64,000 nucleotides of DNA from M3007 sp031425035 (GTDB lineage: Bacteria; Bacteroidota; Bacteroidia; Chitinophagales; Saprospiraceae), in contig JANPIN010000064.1 of assembly GCA_031425035.1 (NCBI GenBank), positions 25,055 through 89,054 on the forward strand, read 5' to 3'. This document shows positions 34,648 to 44,051 of the stretch, one piece after another (position 1 is the first letter of the stretch; the number at the start of each line of letters is the position of its first letter). The notes under the pieces are model-generated. The model was given only the letters and a program-made list of their open reading frames with translations. It was not told the DNA's origin and made no database searches. The translations under genes were made by a program, and so were the position numbers.

Positions 34648-35478
34648 TTATTTGCGGTATCTGGAACTGGCTGTTGCCGGGTATTTCTTGGCGTAAGCCA
34701 GGGCTTTCGGTTGTAATTCGCGCAAACGTTTGCTGCGTGCGGTCGGGTCCGGGTGGGTACTCAAAAACTCAGGCGGGCGGGCGCCACCCAGTTTATTCAT
34801 CCGGCTCCAGAAAGGCACGGCTTCTGCGGGGTTATAACCGGCCATCGCCATGAGGTAGAGGCCGATCTCGTCGGCTTCCGATTCGTGTTTACGGCTAAAT
34901 GGCAGCAGCACACCGACCTGGGTACCGGCGCCGGCAGCCTGCATCAGAATATTGCGCGTAGCGGATGATTTCTGGGACAGGGCCAGATCCAGGGAAGTAA
35001 GACCCAGCTGGGCGACCACCTGTTGGCTCATGCGCTCATTGCCATGATTAGCCAGCGCGTGGGCTATTTCGTGGCCCATGACCACGGCCAGGGCATCTTC
35101 GTTCTGGGTGACTTTTAAAATGCCGGTGTACACGACTACTTTACCACCGGGCATACAGAATGCGTTGACGGTATTGGGTTCGTCAATTACGTTGAATTCC
35201 CAGGCAAAACCTTTAAGATCGGCGCTGATTTTATTGGCTTTGTAATACACATCAACCGCGCTTCGAATATCATTCCCGACCCGGCGGACCAGATCGACAT
35301 CGCTGCCGGAGGGTACCGTCTTATTCTGGGACAGGAATGATTTATATTCAGAAAAACTCATCTGGTTGATCTGAGAATTTGGAAAAAGGTTCAGTGATTT
35401 GCGGCCGGTGAATGCGTTTTTGGTACAAGCCAAAAAGAGCGGCAGCAATAGCAAGAGGAGCAGGCTTTTCTTCGTCAT
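34648..35478 (-). CDS. M48-family lipoprotein metalloprotease
   Basis: 276 residues from the ATG at 35478, which gives a lipoprotein signal (MTKKSLLLLLLLPLFLACTK, lipobox Cys near residue 18). Zinc residues are H136 and H140 in VMGHEIAHALANH; the third is the Glu in HESEADEIGLYLMAMAGYNP. Soluble M48 lipoproteins such as LoiP/YcaL-type enzymes act in envelope quality control at the inner face of the outer membrane. The gene has its own terminator and no close partner. The longer frame to 35613 is rejected because it would bury the signal peptide. Confidence 0.93.
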   Translation of the reverse strand: MTKKSLLLLLLLPLFLACTKNAFTGRKSLNLFPNSQINQMSFSEYKSFLSQNKTVPSGSDVDLVRRVGNDIRSAVDVYYKANKISADLKGFAWEFNVIDEPNTVNAFCMPGGKVVVYTGILKVTQNEDALAVVMGHEIAHALANHGNERMSQQVVAQLGLTSLDLALSQKSSATRNILMQAAGAGTQVGVLLPFSRKHESEADEIGLYLMAMAGYNPAEAVPFWSRMNKLGGARPPEFLSTHPDPTARSKRLRELQPKALAYAKKYPATASSRYRK

Positions 35479-35651
35479 GGTTATTCTGTTTTTGCTGTAA
35501 TGGTTTAAAATTTCGTGCCACCAAGGTTCAATTTTCCTGGCGAAACAAAACGCAGAAAAGGTCATGCCCTTTTTAAAAATTTTAGTTTTTTTGAATTTCC
35601 TAACCAAAACCAACCGGTTTTTTTAAATATTTAAGGATTTTTGCCGATAAA

Positions 35652-36368
35652 ATGATGACCCGACTCAGTATTAACCTCAATAAAGTAGCCCTGGTGCGTA
35701 ACGCCCGTGGCGGTAATTTGCCCAATCTCGTCCAGGTGGCGCTGGACTGTGAATCTTTCGGCGCCCAGGGTATAACCATCCATCCGCGGCCGGACCAGCG
35801 CCATATTCGCTACGATGACGTAGCCGCCTTACATGCGGTGCTGACGACGGAATTCAATATTGAAGGCAATCCGACCCCGGAATTTCTGGACCTGGTGCTG
35901 GCTTATCCGCCTGCACAGTGTACCCTGGTACCGGATACTCCCCAGCAGCTCACTTCCGATGCCGGCTGGAATACGGTGACCCACGCCGGTTACCTGCGCG
36001 AAGTCATTAGTGCCCTGCATCAACAGGGTGTACGCGTATCCGTATTTGTCGATCCGGTCGAAAAAATGGTGGAAGGAGCGAAGAATTGCGGCGCCGACCG
36101 GATTGAATTTTACACCGGTCCGTATGCCCATGATTTTCAGCGCGATCCGGCTGCTGCAATGGCGCCTTACACCCGGGCAGCGGAAGTAGCAAATGCCCTG
36201 GAAATAGGTATTAATGCCGGGCACGACCTGAATCTGGACAATTTGCGCTATTTTCAACAGCATTGTCCCGGTTTGCTGGAAGTCAGTATTGGCCATGCGC
36301 TCATCAGTGACGCCCTGTATTACGGTCTGGCCAACACCATCCGCATGTACCTGCGTCAACTACAGTAG
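35652..36368 (+). CDS. pdxJ: Pyridoxine 5'-phosphate synthase
   Basis: 238 residues, the normal length. PdxJ condenses 1-deoxy-D-xylulose 5-phosphate with 3-amino-2-oxopropyl phosphate to pyridoxine 5'-phosphate, in the DXP-dependent vitamin B6 route. Typical segments: LSINLNKVALVRNARGG, GAQGITIHPRPDQRHIRYDD, VSVFVDPVEKM, GADRIEFYTGPYA, INAGHDLNLDNL and EVSIGHALISDALYYGL. Two ATGs in tandem (35652, 35655) are both possible starts. Other B6 genes are not in the window. Confidence 0.96.
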   Translation: MMTRLSINLNKVALVRNARGGNLPNLVQVALDCESFGAQGITIHPRPDQRHIRYDDVAALHAVLTTEFNIEGNPTPEFLDLVLAYPPAQCTLVPDTPQQLTSDAGWNTVTHAGYLREVISALHQQGVRVSVFVDPVEKMVEGAKNCGADRIEFYTGPYAHDFQRDPAAAMAPYTRAAEVANALEIGINAGHDLNLDNLRYFQQHCPGLLEVSIGHALISDALYYGLANTIRMYLRQLQ

Positions 36369-36447
36369 TAGCGAAAAAACGCTGCACGTATAATTCTTGC
36401 ACGGAACCGTACTGTGTTCAGAATGTGGTAGTTATGTTTTTGAGAAA

Positions 36448-36478
36448 TTTTTTAGGAATTTGGCAATTCCTAAAAAAA
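36448..36478. other. AT-rich inverted repeat upstream of the susC promoter
   Basis: TTTTTTAGGAATT (36448-36460), TGGC, AATTCCTAAAAAA (36465-36477) is an exact 13-bp dyad. The T and A runs lie on the wrong sides for an intrinsic terminator on either strand. It is 36-66 bp upstream of the -7 element of the susC leader, where an activator could bind. Confidence 0.55.
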
Positions 36479-36513
36479 CTTCTTGCTTATAACTTTTTTT
36501 CATCGAACAACTT

Positions 36514-36521
36514 TACCTTTG
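36514..36521 (+). promoter_or_regulatory. -7 element of the susC operon promoter
   Basis: TACCTTTG matches TAnnTTTG exactly. The SusC start codon is 224 bp downstream, so the operon would have a long leader. Confidence 0.6.
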
Positions 36522-36586
36522 GTCGAAAGAACCATCTTTCACAGAATAAATAATCGCATTGACTAAATCAGATCAAACCTTTTTGC

Positions 36587-36650
36587 AGCCGCGGACAATC
36601 TTCCATTCCCGTTCTGGAATGTCGGTTTGGTATGCGGCTTTTTTATTTTA
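36587..36650 (+). promoter_or_regulatory. Terminator-like structure in the susC leader
   Basis: AGCCGC (36587-36592) pairs with GCGGCT (36634-36639). Inside is a second hairpin, CATTCC (36604-36609) with GGAATG (36616-36621). A run of T follows at once (36639-36644, then ATTTTA). This looks like a conditional terminator in the 5' leader, before the susC ATG at 36746. What would control it is unknown; no known riboswitch core was recognised. Confidence 0.5.
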
Positions 36651-36745
36651 ATCCAGGAGTTATTGGCCAGAAATTAACCCTGATTAACCGGCTGAGAACA
36701 CCCAAACAATTTCACAAATTAATTCTTAACCAAATCATTTTTTGT

Positions 36746-39700
36746 ATGAAGCAATTTTTAACAACCCTCACTCTGGTGCTGGCTTTTGCCGGTATGGCGT
36801 TCGCGCAACGCACGGTGGTCGGCACCGTGACCGGAGATGATGGGGAGGCGCTTGTGGGCGCTTCCGTAGCCGTAAAAGGCGCCTCTGCAGGTGCCCGTAC
36901 TGATCTAAACGGAAAATATTCCGTTGCAGTGCCCACCGGTTCATCCGTACTGGTATTTACTTACACGGGTTATACCACCCAGGAAATTACCCTTGGCGCC
37001 AGTAATGTAGTCGACGTGGTACTGGCTTCGGGTGTACAACTCGAAGAAGCCGTGGTAACTGCGCTCGGTATTACCCGCAACAAAAGCGACGTAGTGTATG
37101 CCAACCAAACCGTCAACTCGGACGAACTTACATCTGTGACCAACAGAAGTGTTTTGAACGCGCTGCAGGGTAAGGTAGCCGGTGTCAAGATCGGTGCCGC
37201 TTCCGGAGCCGTAGGCGCCTCTACCCGGATCGTACTGCGCGGAGAAACTTCCCTGACCCAGGGCAATAATGCCCTGATCGTGGTGGATGGTGTGCCTATC
37301 AATAACAACAGTGCTTCCGGTGGTGGTGGTACGGGCAAAGGCGGTGACCGCGACAACTATGTGGATTTCGGTAACCGGGGAAATGACATCAACCCGGACG
37401 ACGTGGAATCGGTTACCGTGTTGAAAGGCCCGGCCGCTACTACGCTGTACGGTTCCCGCGGTGGTTCCGGTGTAATCCTGATTACGACCAAAAAAGGTAA
37501 AAAAGGGGATAAAGCGAATATCAGCATTTCCTCTTCCTATAGCGGTGAAGAAGCTTACCTGATGTACAAACCTCAGGAAAAATTTGGTTCCGGCTATCAA
37601 ACCTGCGGTGGTTGCGGTGGCGGCATCAACATTTTCATGGGCGAAAACTTTGCCTGGGGCGCTCCACTCGACGGCCAACTGATTCCATGGACCGGTCAGC
37701 CGGCCGATGCAGACGGCCATCTTATACCGCTGAATAATGGTAAGATCGAACAGCTCGTTCGTCCATACAGCCCGGTAAAGAACAACCTGCAAAGTTTCTT
37801 CGATATCGGCAGTACGCTGCGTAACACGATTGCCATCGATGGTGGTACGGAAAAATTCACCTACTACCTGTCTTACACCAATTTCGACAATCAGGGTACG
37901 GTACATAACACGAAACTCAACAAGCATAACCTGCTGTTGAACGTGGGTTCCCAGTTTTCTGCCAAACTGCGTTCGGATTTCTCTTTGGGTTATTCCAAAT
38001 CGAACCAGCGCGGCGCCACGGAAGGTGGTTATCCCTTCGGTTACTCCTCCGGTACGCCGGCCCTGGCATTCCTGACGCAAACGCCACCGAACATTCCGAT
38101 CAACGAACTGCGCGACTACAATAGCCCTTATCAGGATTTCAAGGGTTTCTATGGCCAGTATTCGATCAATCCATTCTACATCCTGGATGCCCAGGACGTG
38201 CGTAACACGGTGGATAATATTATTTCCAACGTCTCTTTGACTTTCACGCCGATTGAATACCTGTCCATTACCGGTCGGGTAAGCACGAACTTCTTTACGA
38301 GTAACGTAACGGAGAAAGGCCCGAAATTCTTTTATGAGCGTTCCCTGAGCTGGTCGGATGGCTCGTTGAGCGACTTTGAAAGCCCGAGAAACTCTTTCAG
38401 CCTCGGTTCCTACAAAGAAAGTACAGCCCGCAGCATCGACATGGTATATGACGCCTTTGCTTCGTACGCCCGTCCGTTGACCGATGATTTCAAGATGACC
38501 GCGACCCTGGGCTTCAACTCCCTGGACCGCAGTTTCCGTAACGTTGCCGGTACCACCGTTGGCGGCCTGGTTATTCCTGAGTTTTATGACTTTACCAACT
38601 CGGCACAATCGCCACGTTCGACCGCTGTTTCCAGCCGTTACCGCCTGATGGGCGTGTATGCTAACCTGTCGGTCGGTTTCCGTAACTGGTTGTTCGCTGA
38701 GTATTCGGCTCGTGAAGATTTATCTTCCACGCTGCCAGTTGGTAAAAGAGGTTTCTTCTATCAGGGTGGTGGTATTTCCCTGGTACCAACCAACCTCGAA
38801 TCGTTCAATGCCGGACCGCTTAATTTCCTGAAATTCAGAGCTGGTATTGGTTCTGCCGGTAAAGATGCACCGTTGTACCGTTTGGATTCTTACTATGGTT
38901 TGAACCCGCTGCTGCTCGATCTGGGCGACGATTATCAGATCCGTTTCCCATTCAACGGCATCCCGGGCGCACAGCGTCTGAACCTGATCGGCAACCCCGA
39001 TCTGAAACCGGAGTTGTCCATCACTTCGGAAGCCGGTGTTGACCTTGGATTTTTTGACAGCCGCATAGAACTGGAGTATACCTATTATAATATCAACTCG
39101 AAAAATCAGATTGTCGACGTTAATATTCCTTGGTCTTCGGGCTATTCCATTGTTCCGTTGAACATCGGTCGCATGGTCAATAACGGCCATGAACTGGCGC
39201 TGCGTTTCAACCCAATCAGAAACAAAACGGTTAACTGGAGACTGTATGGTTCCTGGTCGACGAATAAAAACGTCGTAAAAGAGATCATCGCCAACGACGT
39301 ACTAACGGACGAATTGAATATTTATACTGGTCTGGTTCACTTTTCCGGTCACGGTTCCCTGAACCTGATCGCAGCGGAAGGTCAGGCATTCGGTACGTTC
39401 AAGGGCACGGATTTTGTGTATGATAACGCCGGTCGTATTGTAGTGGATGCCGTAGGCAACCCAAAGCAAAGCCAGAACTTACAGGAACTGGGCAACTATC
39501 AGCCGGACTTCCTGGCATCGCTGGGTACGGAATTAATGCTCTTTGGACGTTTCTCCATACGTGGTTTGCTGGACGGAAGAAAAGGTGGTTTGTTCTACTC
39601 GGGTACGAAGTTGAGCACCGAATTCAACGGTACTGCACTGTCTACCTTGCTAAACAACCGCGAATCTTTCGTGCTGGAAAATAGCGTAGTGGAAGATGGA

Positions 39701-40027
39701 AATGGTGGCTATACCAATAACACCACGGCAACAAATGCCTATGCTTATTTCAAAGCCCTGCCGGCAAGTGCTTACCTGCTGGATGCTTCCTACCTGAAAC
39801 TGCGTGAATTAGCTGTTTCCTACACTATTCCAGGTTCGACAGGCGCTTTCAGAAACATCACAGTCGGTGTTTTTGCTAAAAACCTGAAATACTGGGTAGC
39901 TAAAGAAAACACGTTTGCCGATCCTGAAGTAGGTGGTGTAGGCGGTTCTTCCGACGCTGTAGGTATTGAAACGACGACCACGCCGACTTCGAGAAGCTTT
40001 GGTGCTGAAGTGCGGCTTAATTTCTAA
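36746..40027 (+). CDS. SusC/RagA-family TonB-dependent outer-membrane transporter
   Basis: 1093 residues from the ATG at 36746, which starts the signal peptide MKQFLTTLTLVLAFAGMAFA; an upstream ATG at 36632 lies within the leader hairpin. A carboxypeptidase-regulatory-like domain (RTVVGTVTGDDGEALVGASVAVKG, about 21-100) precedes the plug (VVTALGITRNKSDVVYANQTVNSDEL, VLKGPAATTLYGSRGGSGVILITTKKG) and a 22-strand-type barrel ending in SRSFGAEVRLNF. With SusD it forms the pedal-bin uptake complex for glycans, peptides or other large nutrients. The substrate is not predictable: no glycoside hydrolase or sulfatase genes adjoin. Confidence 0.95.
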   Translation: MKQFLTTLTLVLAFAGMAFAQRTVVGTVTGDDGEALVGASVAVKGASAGARTDLNGKYSVAVPTGSSVLVFTYTGYTTQEITLGASNVVDVVLASGVQLEEAVVTALGITRNKSDVVYANQTVNSDELTSVTNRSVLNALQGKVAGVKIGAASGAVGASTRIVLRGETSLTQGNNALIVVDGVPINNNSASGGGGTGKGGDRDNYVDFGNRGNDINPDDVESVTVLKGPAATTLYGSRGGSGVILITTKKGKKGDKANISISSSYSGEEAYLMYKPQEKFGSGYQTCGGCGGGINIFMGENFAWGAPLDGQLIPWTGQPADADGHLIPLNNGKIEQLVRPYSPVKNNLQSFFDIGSTLRNTIAIDGGTEKFTYYLSYTNFDNQGTVHNTKLNKHNLLLNVGSQFSAKLRSDFSLGYSKSNQRGATEGGYPFGYSSGTPALAFLTQTPPNIPINELRDYNSPYQDFKGFYGQYSINPFYILDAQDVRNTVDNIISNVSLTFTPIEYLSITGRVSTNFFTSNVTEKGPKFFYERSLSWSDGSLSDFESPRNSFSLGSYKESTARSIDMVYDAFASYARPLTDDFKMTATLGFNSLDRSFRNVAGTTVGGLVIPEFYDFTNSAQSPRSTAVSSRYRLMGVYANLSVGFRNWLFAEYSAREDLSSTLPVGKRGFFYQGGGISLVPTNLESFNAGPLNFLKFRAGIGSAGKDAPLYRLDSYYGLNPLLLDLGDDYQIRFPFNGIPGAQRLNLIGNPDLKPELSITSEAGVDLGFFDSRIELEYTYYNINSKNQIVDVNIPWSSGYSIVPLNIGRMVNNGHELALRFNPIRNKTVNWRLYGSWSTNKNVVKEIIANDVLTDELNIYTGLVHFSGHGSLNLIAAEGQAFGTFKGTDFVYDNAGRIVVDAVGNPKQSQNLQELGNYQPDFLASLGTELMLFGRFSIRGLLDGRKGGLFYSGTKLSTEFNGTALSTLLNNRESFVLENSVVEDGNGGYTNNTTATNAYAYFKALPASAYLLDASYLKLRELAVSYTIPGSTGAFRNITVGVFAKNLKYWVAKENTFADPEVGGVGGSSDAVGIETTTTPTSRSFGAEVRLNF

Positions 40028-40045
40028 ACACAAAAAGACTTAAAA

Positions 40046-41497
40046 ATGAATAATAATAAAATTAAATTTGTTTTTCTGTTACTTCTTGGCATGGGAATTT
40101 CCTTACCGTCTTGTAAGGACTATTTGGATGTCAACGTTGACCCGAATCAGGCTACGTCTTCGCGGGTTGACCTGCAGCTCAGTTCTGCACAATTACAAAC
40201 AGCCATTGGCATGGGTCAGCGCGTTTTCCCAATCGTGGCGATCTGGAGTCAGTACTGGACGGGTGGTCCGGGTGTGTCTTTGGGCGATCCCGATCAGAAC
40301 AAACTGACTTCTTCGGAAGGCAACGAGATTTTTCGGAACCTGTACAGAAGCAGTAACAACTTGAATTACATTCTTAAAAATTCAAGTAACCCATACTACC
40401 TGTCGGCGGCCAAGATCATGCAGGCTTACAATTTCCAGGTACTGGTGGATCTGTTTGGCGACATTCCTTACACAGATGCTTTGAAAGGCGATATTACCGA
40501 TGGCTCCATCCTGCACCCAAAATATGACAGTGCGAAGGATGTTATTTACCCCGCTCTGGAAGCGCAGATACTGGATGCTATCCGTATGATCGAAGCCGGT
40601 TCCACGGACCTTCCTCCTGGTGCTGACGATTTGATTTATGGTGGCGACATGGAAAAATGGAACAAATTTGCCCATTCCCTGCTGTTGAAAATTTACCTGC
40701 GTCAGGGTGCTAGCGGCCAGGCCAAAGCAGCGGTGCTGTATGGCAGTGATGACCAGTTCATTACGACCGTGGATGAAAATGCACAGGTTGATTTTCCTGG
40801 TGGATCGGCGGCTAGTAATCCATTATTCAATTCCGCACAGAGTACGGCCCTGGGCAATTACTATGCAGCTACCACTACGGTGCTGGATTACATGGGTTCG
40901 ACCCAGGATCCACGGGCTGGCGTATTTTTCGACAATAACAATACGGGCGCTCTGTTTGGTCTGGATCCAGGTGCTGTAGAAAATGCAGGGCCCGGTGCCA
41001 GCTTTTCGAAACCATCTGCCGGGGTGATCTTTAGTGCAACCGCACCAGTGATCCTGATGTCGGCCTGGGAAAGCAACCTGCTGCTGGCGGAAGCCTCGGC
41101 CAGGGGCTGGATTGGCGGTGATGCCGCTGCTTCCTATGAAGCCGGCGTAAGAACCAGTTTTGAATTCCTGGGCTTAGAAGACAGCACAGCTACCAACTAC
41201 CTGGCCGCCGGTGGCGCATTTAATACCGGTGATCCGATCCGTTCTATTGCCCTGCAAAAATGGGTCAGCATGAACGGCCTGCAGCCAGTCGAAGCCTGGA
41301 TTGAAGTCAGACGGTTTGATACCCCGACCATGCATATTTTCTATGGTCCCGGCGGTTTGTTCAAGTCGCCTTTGAGAAATGCATTGGGCCAGGATATTTA
41401 CCCAAGCATTTTTCCTTATCCGGAAAGTGAAGAAAGTCTAAACCAGAGTTTTCCAGGTCAGCATCCGATCACGGCCAAAGTATTCTGGGACATTTAA
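40046..41497 (+). CDS. SusD/RagB-family lipoprotein
   Basis: 483 residues, lipobox LLGMGISLPSC then KDYLDVNVDPNQA, the family's usual N-terminus. TPR-like helices follow (LNYILKNSSNPYYLSAAKIMQAYNFQVLVDLFGDIPYTDAL; KWNKFAHSLLLKIYLR), and a C-terminal RagB part contains SAWESNLLLAEASARGWIG and ALQKWVSMNGLQPVEAWIEVRR. It closes over the SusC barrel at the cell surface and captures the ligand. It begins 18 bp after the susC-type gene, so the two are co-translated. The sequence belongs to the SusD-like-2 branch by this pattern. Confidence 0.95.
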   Translation: MNNNKIKFVFLLLLGMGISLPSCKDYLDVNVDPNQATSSRVDLQLSSAQLQTAIGMGQRVFPIVAIWSQYWTGGPGVSLGDPDQNKLTSSEGNEIFRNLYRSSNNLNYILKNSSNPYYLSAAKIMQAYNFQVLVDLFGDIPYTDALKGDITDGSILHPKYDSAKDVIYPALEAQILDAIRMIEAGSTDLPPGADDLIYGGDMEKWNKFAHSLLLKIYLRQGASGQAKAAVLYGSDDQFITTVDENAQVDFPGGSAASNPLFNSAQSTALGNYYAATTTVLDYMGSTQDPRAGVFFDNNNTGALFGLDPGAVENAGPGASFSKPSAGVIFSATAPVILMSAWESNLLLAEASARGWIGGDAAASYEAGVRTSFEFLGLEDSTATNYLAAGGAFNTGDPIRSIALQKWVSMNGLQPVEAWIEVRRFDTPTMHIFYGPGGLFKSPLRNALGQDIYPSIFPYPESEESLNQSFPGQHPITAKVFWDI

Positions 41498-41520
41498 AAA
41501 CCAAGAGCATTCAGATAAAA

Positions 41521-41569
41521 GTGTGGCAAAACGAGGGCGTGCTTTAAGATGCCCGGCGTTTTGCCGCAC
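41521..41569 (+). other. Hairpin between susD-like and lipoprotein genes
   Basis: GTGTGGCAAAACG (41521-41533) pairs with CGTTTTGCCGCAC (41557-41569) with one mismatch, and GGC/GCC may extend it inward. There is no T-run after it, so it is more likely an mRNA-stabilising or partial attenuator hairpin than a full terminator. It could set SusCD well above the downstream lipoprotein. Confidence 0.55.
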
Positions 41570-41598
41570 CATTTGAATATCTTCAAATACATTCAACT

Positions 41599-42420
41599 AT
41601 GAAAAATAAAATTCTTCTTTTCACTTCCCTGCTGGCAGGCTGCGTACTTTTTTTCGCGGCTTGTAAAAAAGTAGCCGACAGTGATTCCTTTGCTCAGGCT
41701 ACTTCCATACCCTATATTGCCATTCAATATTTGCAATCGGCATACGTATATGGCCAGGGCCAAAGCACGCTTTATAGCGATATTCCGGACGTGGTAGCTA
41801 TTGCCGTGGACTCGGTAGTGGGCTTTGAAGGCGGATACGGTGGTAAAACGGGTATGGACTCGATCAAGATCCTGAAGACCGATATTCTCGGTTTTTCGGA
41901 TACGTCCAGCATCGGTGGATCCAGTATCTCCTTTGAAAAATTCAATAAGTCCAATTTTAAAGCAAGCCTGGGCGCGAACATCGTTATTGCCGGCCCAATC
42001 GCAAACCCCGGTCCAACTGCACTGGAAGGCACCTATGTGCGTACTTCCAACATGGTAGAGATCGAGCTCACTAAGGTGTTTGATGGCGTTTACGTCATTG
42101 ATAACCCGGGTGGCGCCGGTGTAGAGCCGTTCCCCTACCTGCTTTACAATTATAAAAGTTCCACGGGTATGGATAGCCTGGCTTTCCCAATCCAGCCAAA
42201 CCCATGTGGGGGTGGTCTGCAATTGGTCGGACCAAGTGCATCTCCCGCCATGTCGAGCGCGACCTATACCGCTCAATTTCCACCCAAAATCACTTCCCTG
42301 TCTCCGGTTACGCTGAGCTGGAAGGTGTATGAGTTCCCATCCGCCAGTAAGACCTCGGCAAACACGGGTGCTGCCTTGTGTCAGTGGGGACTTGGTGTGA
42401 GAACGTTCATTAAACAATAA
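41599..42420 (+). CDS. Hypothetical lipoprotein downstream of susCD
   Basis: 273 residues, signal LLAGCVLFFAAC with lipobox Cys near residue 22. The rest is Gly/Ser/Thr-rich beta structure (SIKILKTDILGFSDTSSIGG, FKASLGANIVIAGPIANPGPTALEGTYVRTSN). It matches no family I can name with confidence. Its place, third in a susC-susD operon ahead of a strong terminator, is that of the surface glycan-binding SusE/SusF-type lipoproteins, so a ligand-binding role is the best guess. The ending LCQWGLGVRTFIKQ does not look like a T9SS domain. Confidence 0.75.
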   Translation: MKNKILLFTSLLAGCVLFFAACKKVADSDSFAQATSIPYIAIQYLQSAYVYGQGQSTLYSDIPDVVAIAVDSVVGFEGGYGGKTGMDSIKILKTDILGFSDTSSIGGSSISFEKFNKSNFKASLGANIVIAGPIANPGPTALEGTYVRTSNMVEIELTKVFDGVYVIDNPGGAGVEPFPYLLYNYKSSTGMDSLAFPIQPNPCGGGLQLVGPSASPAMSSATYTAQFPPKITSLSPVTLSWKVYEFPSASKTSANTGAALCQWGLGVRTFIKQ

Positions 42421-42441
42421 GAGACCTTTTTACTTTTGTAA

Positions 42442-42474
42442 CGAGGATGCTGCTACAGCATCCTCGTTTTTTTT
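42442..42474 (+). terminator. Rho-independent terminator of the susCD operon
   Basis: CGAGGATGCTG (42442-42452), CTA loop, CAGCATCCTCG (42456-42466), then eight T. The stem is a perfect 11 bp. Confidence 0.95.
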
Positions 42475-42662
42475 GCCCTGATGCACCGTCGCTGATACAA
42501 ACCATCATTCAGGCAGTTTGCAGGTTTATTTGCTGCTCACCCCAGTGTAATATTTAATGGAAATTCAATAAATTAAATTTCCGACAATATATTTACGACT
42601 GCTTTTTGTTAAAAAAATTCCGTCAATCCACCAATTCTACCGAATTTGGCATCTTCAAATTA

Positions 42663-42893
42663 ATGTCTGTGCCTATGTCATCCGATCAACGTATTCGCAA
42701 TAACCGCAGTTTTCGCACGCTCATGCTCGTTATCGGCATTGTGATGGTCACTATCTTTTACGGCGTGGGCATTTTCATGCTGGTCTCTCCAAATACCTTC
42801 ACCATCGAACCGGGATTTTTGAAAATATTTGCCGCCTTATTACTGATATATGGTACTTATCGGGGCTGGCGGATTTATCAGGACTACTTTTAG
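42663..42893 (+). CDS. Small two-helix membrane protein
   Basis: 76 residues from the ATG at 42663 (a second ATG at 42675 gives 72). After a basic start (SSDQRIRNNRSFRTL) there are two membrane helices: LMLVIGIVMVTIFYGVGIFMLV and FLKIFAALLLIYGTYRGWRIY. No family was recognised. It lies 62 bp before the PstS-like gene, which is followed by a TPR gene. Small membrane proteins of this sort can accompany TonB/ExbD-linked PstS-TPR modules in Bacteroidota, though TonB and ExbBD are absent here. A TATATTTA near 42584 could be its -7 box. Confidence 0.65.
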   Translation: MSVPMSSDQRIRNNRSFRTLMLVIGIVMVTIFYGVGIFMLVSPNTFTIEPGFLKIFAALLLIYGTYRGWRIYQDYF

Positions 42894-42955
42894 ACTACCG
42901 GCGTACCTGCCAAACGAGCCGCAAACTCTTCGGGCATGTTTTTTTTATAACCACT

Positions 42956-43897
42956 ATGACCATGAGTATTTTGCATAAAACCATATTTTTATTAGCCCTG
43001 TGCGCTATGACCGCTTGCCAGAAAAAGGACAAGAACGGAAACGTACTGGATACGCCGACTACCGGCACCTTGCGTATTATGGTCGATGAAGGCTACAAAC
43101 CCATTGTGGAGACTTCCATCGATGTGTTTGATTCCATTTACCGCCAGGCGCATGTAATCCCTACCTACACCTCGGAAGGCGAGGCGGTGGCGGCCCTGCT
43201 CCGCGATTCGGTACAATTCATCATTATTACCCGCCAGTTGAATCAGGAGGAACTGGAGCGCTTTAAAAAGCGGGGTTTCGAGCCGAAACAGACGCCGATT
43301 GCCCACGATGCGGTGGCGTTCATCCTCCATCCTACAAACCGGGATACGGTACTTACGGTGGATCAGCTCCGCGATCTGATCAGCGGCAAAACCCAACAGT
43401 GGAAGCAGCTGAATCCGCAGTCTAAACTGGGAAATGTGGTGCTGGTTTTTGATAATCCGCTTTCCGGCACCGTGCGCTACGCCCGGGATACAATTGCCGG
43501 CGGCGCAGAACTGCCCCCCAATGCGTCGGCCCTGAATACGAACACCGAAGTGATCAATTATGTAGCGACCCATCCCAATGCGATCGGCATTATCGGCGCC
43601 AACTGGATATCCGATACGGATGATAAAGGCGTACAGAAATTCCGCCGCGAAATTCGGATCCTCGATGTCGCCAAGGCCGTTGGTAAAGAAGGGTTTGGTC
43701 CTTATCAGGCGTACATGCAGACGGGCGATTATCCGTTCAAACGTACGGTTTACACCATCAATGCACAGGCTCGACAAGGACTTGGACTGGGTATTGCGTC
43801 CTTCTTAGCCGGTAGTGACGGGCAGCGAATCGTCCTGAAGGATGGCTTGTTGCCGGCGCAAATGCCGCCACGATTGGTTAAAGCCAGCAGGAAATAA
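42956..43897 (+). CDS. PstS-like phosphate-binding-family lipoprotein
   Basis: 313 residues with two possible starts (42956 or 42962). The lipobox is ALCAMTACQKK. The body has the type II periplasmic binding fold of PstS-like proteins: TGTLRIMVDEGYKPIVE, VQFIIITRQLNQEELE, AHDAVAFILHPTNRDTVLTVDQLRDLISGK, PLSGTVRYARDTIAGG and NAIGIIGANWISD. No pstCAB genes follow, which argues against ordinary phosphate import. In Bacteroidota such stand-alone proteins occur beside TonB-complex and TPR genes; here a TPR gene follows. Ligand unknown. Confidence 0.85.
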   Translation: MTMSILHKTIFLLALCAMTACQKKDKNGNVLDTPTTGTLRIMVDEGYKPIVETSIDVFDSIYRQAHVIPTYTSEGEAVAALLRDSVQFIIITRQLNQEELERFKKRGFEPKQTPIAHDAVAFILHPTNRDTVLTVDQLRDLISGKTQQWKQLNPQSKLGNVVLVFDNPLSGTVRYARDTIAGGAELPPNASALNTNTEVINYVATHPNAIGIIGANWISDTDDKGVQKFRREIRILDVAKAVGKEGFGPYQAYMQTGDYPFKRTVYTINAQARQGLGLGIASFLAGSDGQRIVLKDGLLPAQMPPRLVKASRK

Positions 43898-44051
43898 ACA
43901 TTTTCAGTTAATTTTATATTAAATAAGGCCTCATTTCCCCAAATTTATCTTCAACTGTGTGGATTTTTTGAAAATAAAACGTCTGATTGGTGAATCTTCG
44001 CCGCTAAAAGACTCAACACCCAAACAGTACTCACAAAACTTTTTCCGAACA

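Noticed and set aside
36448..36478. Terminator of pdxJ
   Set aside because: The T-run precedes and the A-run follows the stem, the wrong order for an intrinsic terminator on the plus strand.
36941..38608. A 555-codon minus-strand frame opposite the susC-like gene
   Set aside because: It mirrors the coding frame of the transporter, has biased composition and no family match.
42606..42662. TTG start extending the small membrane protein upstream
   Set aside because: The extension is poorly supported and overlaps the region of the likely -7 box.
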